In this document: positions 10,039-20,063 of the stretch, piece after piece | Layout: each line of letters opens with the position of its first letter | How positions within the stretch are numbered: the first letter of the stretch is position 1 | Origin: Lentinus brumalis | Lineage: Eukaryota > Basidiomycota > Agaricomycetes > Polyporales > Polyporaceae | Assembly (NCBI GenBank): GCA_001792895.1 | Contig: MARA01000026.1 | Span: 434,001-498,000, forward strand | Length of the DNA: 64,000 nucleotides | Direction of reading: 5' to 3' | Position numbers and translations under genes: made by a program | Notes under the pieces: generated by a model | Database searches by the model: none | The model's input: only the letters and a program-made list of their open reading frames with translations | What the model was told of the DNA's origin: nothing

Positions 10039-11702
10039 ATGTCTGAGTCCAAAGGCCGTGTTTTGCTCGCGTACTCTGGTGGTCTCGGTGCGTAGCTTAC
10101 TGTCCTCGAGGCTTGTTTGTACGCTCGTCTGACAATTATCGCGGCGATCGCGCTTGTGATAAATAGACACCTCTTGCATCCTTGCATGGCTCATCGAGCA
10201 AGGATATGAGGTCATTGCGTTCATGGCCGATGTTGGTCAAGAAGAGGTGCGATGATCTCGTTGGTTGTTGTCGCGGTCATGCTGAGGGGGACGGTGCGGC
10301 AAGGACTTCGAGGCTGCTCGGAAGAAGGCGCTTGCTGTCGGCGCGAAGAAGTTCTTCCTTGAGGTACGTCTAGTGTATGTGTGCTATAGGAACCTTGGGC
10401 GTCTGACGGGACTGGCGATGTAGGATCTCAAGCGCGAGTTCGTGACGGAGCTCATCTACCCCGCACTCCAGGCGAACTGCATCTACGAGGTGGGTTGGCG
10501 TCTGCGTCCTCTTCGGCCTAAGGACTGAGATAATTGTAGAACGTCTACCTGCTCGGGACCTCGCTTGCGCGCCCAATCATTGCCCGTGGCATGATGAGCG
10601 TAGCGGAGAGGGAAGGATGCGACTTCGTCTCGCACGGCTGCACTGGCAAGGGCAACGACCAGGTCCGGTTTGAGCTCGCCTTCTACGGCCTCAAGCCCGA
10701 CATCAAGGTCATCGCACCCTGGCGAATCCCTGGTATGTCAGAGCGCTCACTCGATGCATGCGCTTTCTAACTCGCAGCAGAGTTCTACCACCGCTTCGCC
10801 GGCCGCCAGGCACTTCTTGCGTACGCCGCTGAGAAGAAGATCCCTGTCCAGCAGACCGCGGCTAAGCCTTGGTCGACCGACGAGAACCTGTTCCACATCT
10901 CGTACGAGGCTGGTATCCTTGAGGACCCCGACACCACTCCCCCTGCCGACATGTGGAAGCTCACCACTGACCCCGAGCAAGCACCCGAGACGCCCCAGCG
11001 CATCTCGATCGAGTTCGCGGCTGGTCTCCCCGTCAAAGTCACCGTTCCCGACGAGAACAAGGTGTACACCGACGGCGTCGAGATCTTCCTCGCGCTGAAC
11101 GCCCTCGCGCGCAAGCACGGTATCGGCCGTATCGACATCGTGGAGAACCGGTTCATCGGTGTGAAGAGCCGAGGATGCTACGAGTCCCCTGGTGCCACCA
11201 TCCTTCGCGCGGCGCACGTGGACCTCGAGGGCCTCACGCTTGACCGCAACGTCCGCTCCCTCCGCGACCAGTTCGTCACGATCGAGCTGAGCCGCATCCT
11301 GTACAACGGCCACTGGTTCACGCCCGAGCGCGAGTTCGTTGTCAGCTCTATCCCGGCGAGCCAGAAGACCGTCAACGGTGTCGTGAGGCTGAAGCTGTAC
11401 AAGGGCAACGTCATCATCGAGGGTCGTTCGTCTGACGAGGTGCGTGCAGCTATGCCTTCGCTGTGGGCCCCACATGGCTAACGGGCTATGGAACATAGGG
11501 TCTTTACGACGAGAAGGAGTCGTCGATGGACGAGCTCGGCGGCTTCGAGCCGACGGACACGACTGGCTTCATCGCCATCGAGTCCATCCGTATTAAAAAG
11601 TGAGTCGGAGTCCCCTCTTTCTCCCTTGTATCTGCGCGTACTGACCCCGGATGACACAGGTGGGCGCAGGCCAACATCCGCAAGGGTCGCGTGACCGTCT
11701 AA
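10039..11702 (+). CDS. Argininosuccinate synthase
   Basis: Catalyses ATP-dependent joining of citrulline and aspartate to argininosuccinate in cytosolic arginine biosynthesis. 416 aa from eight exons: 10039-10087, 10167-10246, 10304-10363, 10424-10489, 10540-10732, 10781-11439, 11499-11599 and 11660-11702. The ATP pyrophosphatase P-loop AYSGGLDTS lies at residues 10-18 and is split by intron 1. The conserved GTSLARP and [14 protein letters not shown] blocks follow, and the length matches the eukaryotic family. Intron 2 ends in an unusual AAG acceptor. The start follows a pyrimidine-rich leader. No anomaly in the frame. It corresponds to yeast Arg1 and human ASS1. Confidence 0.98.
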
Positions 11703-11989
11703 GTGTGGCATACGAAGGTGGCGATCAATCAAAGGCTCAAAATATATTGTGTAGGATCATCTGCATCATCTTCATACATCCTTGCTTTGGACTGTGGATA
11801 GTACCCATCGACCTGCACAAGCTTTTAGCTTGTATCTCATGACTGACCGACTTGACTGCGTTGCTGAGGTTTTAGTGTTGCTTGAGACGGAAGATCATAT
11901 GTTATCTCATTGTGATCGGCGCGAGTACAGTGGATATTTACTACTACAGTGCAGGACGCAACCGAAGACAGTGGGGTAACTATGAACGA

Positions 11990-13690
11990 TGTTACCCAGG
12001 GATTTCGGCGCATGTTAGCTTCCCCGCCGAAGCGGGTACTAATCCCGAGGGCCACGAAGAGGCCTGCGCCAGGAGCAACCTCGCTATCAAAAGCGGAGGC
12101 TGACCGTACCTCGGGGCCGGTCTTGAACCGGGGACTCGCTTGCATTCTGAGATCCCGGCGGGCATCGTGCTTAGCACCCGTCTTGAATCAGAGGTGGTCT
12201 TGAAGAAGGGGTCACCTCCGAAAGGCGGAATGAAAATATAGTTGCTGGCAATTTATTGATGCACACGGCTTGAGGCACGCTGAGGAGATTGTGAGCTTGA
12301 ATTTCGATGTAGGGGAAAAGTGAGGAGGACGTACCATAACGCCTGGTGTTTGGCGGTGTCGCTGTTGATCAGGGGAGGTCGGCATATCTTGTCACACAGC
12401 TGCATATCTTGTCACACGGTTGCATATAATGGTGGCGGTCGACTGTCATGCCGCGCGACACCGGACAGAGTCTTGCAGAGGCGTGTGCGTCGTTGCAACA
12501 TGGTCGATGTGCTTGCGGGCATGACGATCATCTAAAGGATTGCATAGGTCAGCATAGACGGAGGATTCGACCGCATCCATCCCCGCCGGGTTGCTCGGGG
12601 TCGCGACCGGTGTAGCTGCGGGAAGGTTGTTGAAGTAGCTGCATAGTGTTCATACGCGCGAGCCAGGTGCTGGCCCGAAGCGGACCACCGCAGTCGACAT
12701 TGACATCGAGGATGTGATGATGCGGTGGCCGCGGGGAGGGAGTCTCTATCGAACTAAGACGAGTAAGCATCGACATGGCACTTGTGGCGGGCAACACTTA
12801 CGTTCAGAGACCAGCCTCCCGTTGACGACGCGACGCCGAGGCACTACCCATAGGACACATGCGATAGCGGCCCGCACAAGCAGACCTTGCAGAGGTATCG
12901 GGAGAGTGCTCATCAGCGCGTACGTCGTCTTCCCATGCCGCTTTCGTGGCACGTTCCAGGTTTTGACGTCCGTGCGGCGACGTTCTCTCAGAGGAGAAAG
13001 CAGTCATCCGTCCCGGGGCACCCCGACTGACACAGCGCCGGCGCCGAAAGGCAACCGAAGCTGAAGCGGAGCACTGACGCCTGGGCTCAATCGCATGCTC
13101 CAGCCGCAAATGGCAGTCTTGAAAAGACCGCCGGGCGAACACGCTTATGGCCGCTGGTGCCCGAGATGGCGCGCCACAGTGCTACAGGTTTCACACCGAG
13201 ACGCACCACGACCTCGATACTGCTGCACGAATATGAGCAACGAGCAGCGGACGTGGACAGGAAAGACAGCATACCGTGGCAGCGTCGGGCCGTGTTGGCT
13301 TAGCATAGCCGTCGCCGTAAGGGCGGGAGGCCGAGGAGCCTCGAAGAGAAGCGGAGAACATGGTGGTTGTGAGGAAAAATGGGAGGCCAGGAGGGAGCCT
13401 TATATACTTACCCGAAAGGGCGCCCGAAGTGTCCCACAGCCCGGCTTGCGTCAGCCTCTGGGGGAGAACTCGAAGGGACCCTTGTTCTCCGGGCGCCGAG
13501 CTATGCGCTAGTTGATTCGTTGTTGTACTATCGGCTGCCGCGAAACTCAGCGCGGAAGCAAGGGTCCAGCATCATGGTGTTTTGTGCAGGCACACCGAGT
13601 CGATCCTGCTCCAAATGATCAGCGGCCATATTCCTTTCACATGCCCTGATTAGTCTGCCTGGCAGTACTGTAGACTCGATTGTAAGTACT
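11990..13690 (-). repeat. Dispersed spliced repeat, copy B (inverted)
   Basis: Second copy of the 1.7-kb repeat, in the opposite orientation to copies A and C. It keeps the TATATAA box (13400-13406, with a small insertion just upstream), the split small ORF (13145-13361), the intron equivalent to 893-940 of copy A with a good donor and acceptor, and the third intron (about 12280-12340). The duplicated GTGTGACAAGATATGC motif is also present. Similarity weakens beyond about 13660, where only blocks such as GGCATGTGA and CTGGAG remain. The 3' end falls in CCCTGGGTAA at about 11990. No clear target-site duplication was found. Confidence 0.85.
13145..13361 (-). CDS. Split small ORF of the repeat, copy B
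   Basis: Same arrangement as in copies A and C: ATG at 13361, 29 codons, a short intron and 24 codons to a TAA at 13147-13145. It differs from copy C by only a couple of residues (Cys to Ser in exon 1, Pro to Leu near the end). No known domain. Confidence 0.35.
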
Positions 13691-14360
13691 TAGTACATGA
13701 GGCTGACCTTGGGCACTCGCCACCCACAGGACATCTTGTATTGCGCCGAGTAAGGACGGTTTCGCCACCGCAGCGGCCCGCGTGTCGTAGCCTAACTTAA
13801 GCGAGTGCAGTGTTTGCTCGTATTTGTCTGTGTGGGGGATCTGGCAGCCTAACCGCTTCGAAACGCCTCCGCTCTTGTTCTTGTAATCAGGATCAGCTCC
13901 GGCCAGATGGCCGCCATGTTATTCTGATAAGATCCAGGGCCAGCACAAAAGGCGGTCCATTCTAAAGTTGTGAGGCAGACGGTCTCCATAAACTCGTACC
14001 ACCTGTACATACGGCCCTTGGATCCATCGAGCGACCCGTGCCGCTCAGACATGGTGGAGAAACACTTGCAGCTTGCTCCGTCGACGGGATGTGACTTATC
14101 ATATGATGCGTGGACCAGGTAATCAGTGGTGGGGTCCGTAAGGTCAGTAAGTATCATGACAGATGGGCATGGCGCACAGGCACTAGAAGGGTCATCTGCA
14201 TACCAGAGTCCTTGTCCTCGTGCCTCATGAGGGAGCGCCAGACTCAAGCATTCACCAGACTACTATACCAGCATTACGGCCTCACCTCCGATTCTTCCCG
14301 AAAAGCTTTGCATAGGAATATGTGATCTGAATCCCCCGAGCAGAGGATTCAATCGAGGAG
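13691..14360. other. Intergenic stretch, one weak ORF
   Basis: A minus-strand open frame of 132 codons (13849-14247) lies here. It has no recognisable motif and no consistent splice context with the neighbouring gene. I treat it as unsupported. The rest is the 3' flank of the DUF6533 gene. Confidence 0.4.
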
Positions 14361-16488
14361 TTAATGGCCAATCGCACAATGGTGTAGTGATTTTCCTTTC
14401 TCGGGATCATCCGTCCGCCGCAAAACCTGCTCAATCCCCTCTCCAATCTGGAGTGTCCCGTGGTTCGACACCGTGCTGATAGTCGTCATGGTATTGCCCG
14501 TGTTCGCGTCACCTCCATCGTGGCATGTGGAATATTTGTCCGAGGGCCCGGATGTGGGTGGACCGTTGCGCGCGAACTTTGGGTCGGACAAGGGCGAACC
14601 TGTTGTTGCATCCGTGCCTAAGCTCGTTCGAACAAGTGACAAGATGTTGATCAGGACTCGAGCACCCAACATGCACGGAACGCTGACAAGAGCGGACATC
14701 AGCCTCGAGACCCATAGTCGTGGGAGTAGTGTTATGTTACGTACGCGTTCAATAAACCATTGAACAATATCTTGAACGCAGCATTCTCAAACCGAAGCAT
14801 GAAGAGATTGCACATGAAGACGACTATAGAGGCAGAGAGACATTCAAGCATTGGTCAGATGTGTTCACGATTATGCACAGACCGTTCACGCTGCATAGAG
14901 CGAGCATCAGCGAGCAAGACTTCGTAGAGATAGCTCGTCGACGACTTACCAGCAATAGTACATAAGACCGTCGCGGACTGGAAGGCAACGATGCGGGGGA
15001 ATCGGTGAGCCTTTCATAGTAGGATGGCTCCAATTGTGGATCCTTACAGAATAGAGCAAGCAATGGCGACGAGGCCACCTCTTTCCTATCCCGGAGAATA
15101 CGGTATATCGTCAGAATACAGAGGACAGAGGTCTGAAGATAGAGGTGCAGCCAATCAGCAAGATATATCCACTGCATGCAGACACGGATTTACCGTCACG
15201 ATTCCCGTGACGATCGCTTCGAAGATGGTGTCCGGAACTGTGTCTCAACGTGAGAAAGACTGTATCCTATCACGAACTTGAACAGAGCGTACCGGTGGAG
15301 AAGCACCCTGTCACAGGAAGTCCGCTGAGATGCGGGGTGACTGATAGCACCAGGCAATCGTTAATAAAATCACTCACTGCGGAAGGAAGACGGCTTTCGA
15401 TCTAGCGGGATCAGCCAAGACTAGTACATGGGTTGCAGGATCAACTCACGCTGAGTGTGCGATAGCGCTTTCACAAGGACCACGATACTGACGAGATGGG
15501 GTCAGCATCTCCCTTATCGAAACCTCTCCGCAAGTACCTGATGCTGATGGAAACTGAATGTGGTCAATGCTTGTCAGGAGACGATGTTGCGATGATCGTA
15601 CTTGTGTACATAACCGTCAGGAACATCAACAACTTCCGGGACCTGCGGTAGAGGATCCAGACTCTACAAGACATCACTGTCAGTATGAAGGCATTATGAC
15701 ATACAGACAAGCCTCGTAGGCATACCGAAGAGCGAAGACAAACTCCACTGACCACCACATAATCGTTGGGAGGGCAATCGTAATATTTGTAGCTGTCCTG
15801 CACCTGGTTGTGTAACGGCTTGTATTCGCTAAGAAGGCCCCCATGGATCAAGAAATACTCACACCTGTGGTGAGCCGAATTCTCGTAGTTAGCGTAGCTC
15901 CGAGTGCAGCCAGGGATAGACTTGCCACGGGAGGCAAGCCTTCAACAAGGAAGACTGCAGACATGAGATGTAGCGCATGCCATGATCAATCAGGTCAACT
16001 CACAAGTAGCGAAGAGTGTCTGTGAGACAATGCCGACGTAGCGAATCTATTCGGTGAGTACTTCAGTGACATACACCCAGTGATGAACACCATCTCTACC
16101 CATAGCTACATAGCAGGAATACCTCAGCTTTAGGGTGGACGAGCGTGACGGTATACTCACATACAACAGCTTGCTGAGCTTCGCTTTCGACATCCAAATC
16201 ATGTTCACCTAGTGACGCCAATACTTGTTAGGAAGATAATCTTGTTTTTAGATCAACTAATGTGGACCTCGTCGCCGAACGTCAACAGCCAATCATACCT
16301 GTGATACTGCAGTGAGCGTCTGATCAGGAGATCGCAAAGATGTAAGACGTACGCCAGTAGAGCCAATGATGCGACTGGGCACTTGATGAGCGATGCACAA
16401 TTGAGACTGGGGGAGGCATACCGTCCGTGTACACGGCGATCCGGAGTTGAGACAGTTGACCGAGCTGACCATCGAGCACAGCGGCCAT
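14361..16488 (-). CDS. DUF6533-type seven-helix membrane protein
   Basis: Member of a large basidiomycete family of uncharacterised multi-pass proteins with a conserved DUF6533 N-terminal region. The minus strand gives MAAVLDGQLGQLSQLRIAVY, then the hallmark YDWLLTFGDEVH across introns. Further helical exons include NMIWMSKAKLSKLLY, IRYVGIVSQTLFAT, RVWILYRRSRKLLMFL, TIFEAIVTGIVT, VRDGLMYY and a final VLINILSLVR. A hydrophilic tail ends at the TAA at 14363-14361. There are at least ten small exons separated by introns of about 45-70 nt. The first and last exons are well placed, but several middle borders are approximate. Function is unknown; the family is often multicopy. The fragmentation makes partial degeneration possible, but I found no definite break. 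Confidence 0.72.
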
Positions 16489-17220
16489 CGTTGCTTCGTA
16501 TGTGGCGGGAGCAATCGCAGGAGACTTGTTGTAATTGTGCTCTGCAGTTGAGGTCCCTCAGTCCATATACTTATCTGCCCACCGCACTCGGGAAGGCCCG
16601 GGATGATCTTCAGCATACTCTCGCTAGTAGTACCTCGCCTTGCTGCCTTGCATTAGGGTCTAGCTCGACCCCTATCTGTTTTCGCAGGCATGTCAGCGTA
16701 CGGTATGCTTCTACGCCAGATGCGAAATCACTCAACCTCGAGGGCATCATTCAGGCCACTCACGGCTGCGGAGGCGGGTGCACTACGGTGTGACTACGGT
16801 TCAAACCGCCGGGCGCTCGTTGTTGTTGGCCAGGCTTGCTTAAGTGCTCTAGACCAGCGCACTCTAGATGTTCCTGCCGACACGTTGTCAGAGATTGCGA
16901 GTCCATAGAACTATGCTTAGGATACGAAGAGGAATGTCAGAAGCTACTGCGATAATGCGGACACGCACTTTGAGGCAGATCATGCGTGAGGAAAGCGTAG
17001 CGCCCAGATACCGACGGTGCGAAATCGAAGGCTCGCAAGAAGACATACTGAACATCACACACTTTGAACTCTTGTCAAAACGATTGACGTATTCTTATAT
17101 ATGAATATGACCCAATCCGCAACAATCTAGATGTCAAGACTTAGTGGACGACAGGGTAGATTGCTGCTAGAGAAGCTCATACCTCTGTTCCCGTTATAAC
17201 CCCGCACCTCAATGTGCCAC
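16489..17220. other. Intergenic stretch, no gene seen
   Basis: Lies between the starts and ends of two minus-strand genes. It would hold the DUF6533 promoter (proximal to 16489) and the GH3 3' untranslated region (proximal to 17220). A GGTTCAAACC block at 16799-16808 is not embedded in a tRNA fold. Confidence 0.4.
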
Positions 17221-19640
17221 TCAAACTGTTTTCATCTTCACCGGAATTGTGCCCGTGACGGGAGCTTCGCCATAGATAGCCGCAGCAGCGGCCTCCAACG
17301 CGGGTACCGTGAATTCAAAGGTCGCGATCGCGGGAACACTGAGATCTCCCAGAGCGAGGAGGTCGTATGGAGCACATGTTGACACGGCGACTAGCTTGGA
17401 TAACCGCGGGGTCATGGAAGCAACGACCTTCTTGAAAACGTCCACCTGCCATTTACCTTTCTCGTACCCGTTCCTCGTAGCGAAGATGACCGAATCAGCT
17501 GCAAGGAGATTCTCCGCGAGAGCGAGAGTGATCTCATCGCCGGGAGCGTACACGACGTGCTCGACAGCGTGTACACGCTGGGCGACTGATTGAGCAAACG
17601 CAGAATAGGAAGGGCCGACGGTGTTCCTGACGTTACCGGCAGCGTCGCGCAGCTGGTGCTCAGCGTCATCGACCGCACGGTTGAGCGACTCCATGCGGGG
17701 AGTAAAGAGCACAGCAGGCCCGACGTTCGACAAGGGTGCGAAGGGGCACGAATTGGGAAGATGGGAAATCGATGCAGCATATGCGCGCCTGCTGAGCAAC
17801 TGATGCTCTTGCTTCAACAGGGCGACAGACTCGGATTGGAAGGGAGTGAAGACGTCGTCCCAGGATCCTGCGAAGTTGTCCTTCAGAGTCGCAATGCGCA
17901 CGCCACTGGCCTTGAGCTCGTCGATCGAAAGCGTCCTCGCCTTGACTGCAGCGTAAGTCGCTTCCAAGGCACCAACATGACGTTGATACCGGTGGCAGAT
18001 CATCACGATGTCTGCGCCAGCCTGTAGAGCAAGGACCGCGCCGCCTTCAGACCCGTACGTCTCGGCCACCGCTTCCATCTCAAGACAGTCAGTGACCACT
18101 ACGCCCTGGTAGCCCATCTCCCCTCTCAGTAGCTCCGAAGTGATGGCCCGAGAAAGCGAACATGGCGTGTCATCCCCGGTAACCAGCGGAAGCGCCATAT
18201 GTCCCGTCATGATACTCGCGATGTTGTCCTCCACGAGAGCTTTGAATGGTACAAGCTCCGTGTCCTTGAGAGCGGCCTTGTCCACGAGAATGCGGGGTAA
18301 GCTCAAATGTGAGTCAACGTGAGTGTTTCCGTGTCCAGGGAAGTGCTTCGCGGACGGAGCAACTGTCTGTGCAGTGAATGCAGCGCTGACAGCTTGCACA
18401 TAGCGGGCTGCTGTCGCAGGATCTGCAGATGCCCGTCAGACGTCTGCCAGTCAGCATAGCTTTGAAAGGCTATCTACCGTCACTGTACGAACGGACCCCT
18501 GGTGCATCGAGGTAATCAGCTAGAATTCAGACCGATGACTTCCTATCAAAAGAACTGACCAATGACAGGGTTTCGTGGATCAGAATTCACATCCGCGACA
18601 GGACTGTAACTGCGAGCCGTGTCAAGCTTGGCGGGAGAGCTGCGGGCAATCCGGCTTACACCCAATTAATACCAGCAGCCTTGAGTTCCTTCCCAGTAGC
18701 TGCAGTCACCTCTGACGCCAATTCTGGAGAGCCTGAAGCCGCTAGAGCCATGGCGCCCGGGCTGTTTGGCATCAGTGTGATGTTCCCTAGAAAGGAATGA
18801 AGCCGCTTACAATTGTGTCCCGGCATCTGGGATACTGAACGCCGATACCAAGCCTGATGAGACAGACAGTCAGAAAGATTGCATGGCGGGACATTGAGAG
18901 CGCACGGATATCTCGCTGACTGAAAACTGGCCAAGCCATGCACCGACATGCTATCGTTTCCGCAAAAGGGGCGACTATCTGACTATTATCACATAGTGCC
19001 ATTCCGCACAGTGGCACGATAGAAGACTGCATACCAACAAGCAACACCACTGGAGGGCATGTGTGGTGAAACTTCCGCTTGGTATCCTTACCCTATGAGC
19101 CATAAGTACTACCATAGCAGAAACACCCCGACTGTGTCGGACGGCACGCTCCACAGACTTACGTGTCAGCCAAGTCAGACGTTGGAAACTCACCGTTCTC
19201 TTGATCGATTCCGATCAGTAGCGGACGGGAGTGCCCAGATTCTTTTGCAATGGCTTGCAACTCGGAGGTGAGACGGTGGACATGGGCGATGCCTAGATCA
19301 TTGCATAGGTCACTGATTGATGCCGGTACATCGGGGAACAGTCCAACCACTGCACCTACTTTGCACGTTTCGCTTGAAGAGGATCACATTCCTACGAAGT
19401 CGCACCCAGACAATGAGGTGGTTGAGCACGTGTATGTCGCTGCTGTGAAGGCTACATACCCGAGGTAATAGTCTTTGATCAGTGTCCTTATATCGTCGCT
19501 GACTTGATGACCATGAAATCCGAAGACGAAGTGCTGTACATTGGCAATTGCGTGAGTGGAAGTTTGAGTTGTCCTAACGTGTCCAGGCCAACCCGCACCT
19601 GGCCGATCTCGCGTTTCTGGGCCTCTGTTAAGGCTGTCAT
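17221..19640 (-). CDS. GH3 family beta-N-acetylglucosaminidase (NagZ-like)
   Basis: 552 aa from nine exons: 19640-19599, 19533-19460, 19391-19360, 19292-19194, 18853-18811, 18761-18660, 18603-18560, 18498-18478 and 18422-17221. The TIM barrel shows LLIGIDQENG, FPGAMALAAS, PVADVNSDPRNPVIG and the KHFPGHGNTHVDSH signature, whose Asp-Ser-His end supplies the acid/base dyad of the NagZ branch. GVVVTDCLEME contains the nucleophile Asp. This points to hydrolysis of terminal beta-linked N-acetylglucosamine rather than glucose. No signal peptide is visible, so it is probably intracellular and may act in recycling chitin or imported amino sugars. The fourth intron is 340 nt, six times longer than its neighbours. 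The start MTALTEAQKREIGQ was chosen because it joins in frame to HFVFGFHGHQVSDDIR. Confidence 0.9.
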
Positions 19641-20063
19641 GTTGGACGTTGAGTACAGTACTCAGGAGACCAGTGTGATGCTGACACGGTCAAGAGATGC
19701 ACGACGCACGGTCTGGCAGTGGCAATGAAGATACCTATCAGTGCTGTATCTCCGAGTCATCATGTGGTCCTACCTCGGCGGCGTGAGCGGCAACTCACCC
19801 CTGCCTCTCCCGCGACCTCGAGCGAAGAGTCCCTCATCTCCAGTATCTGGCTTATAGGGAAGAAATGATCTGGATATGCAGCGTATAAGGGCACATGAGG
19901 AGCTCTTGAACGTCTTGGACGCTTGGACACTGAAGTACTGACAAGTGAAGCGTTTCATATATTGGGCGCTGCTGCCGACGCCGGCCACGTGGGGGCGCAT
20001 TAGGCACACAGCCTTGCATACATCTGTTCATCGTTCACCACGACCTCCTCGCCGTCGGCCGCG
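19641..20063. promoter_or_regulatory. Divergent promoter region (GH3 / VHS-GAT)
   Basis: 423 bp separate two divergent starts. The half before the VHS-GAT start contains CATATATTGGGCG (19957-19969) and ends in a C/G-rich leader. No other feature is evident. Confidence 0.4.

Noticed and set aside
3749..11702. The M28, kinase and ASS genes as a functional cluster (for example secondary metabolism)
   Set aside because: They have unrelated housekeeping-type functions, each with its own promoter. No synthase, transporter or P450 lies nearby.
13849..14247. A 132-codon minus-strand frame downstream of the DUF6533 gene
   Set aside because: No motif, no splice partner and no promoter-like context. 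The DUF6533 stop at 14361 already closes that gene.
16799..16808. GGTTCAAACC, resembling a B-box
   Set aside because: There is no matching A-box or cloverleaf, and it is a single occurrence in an intergenic stretch.
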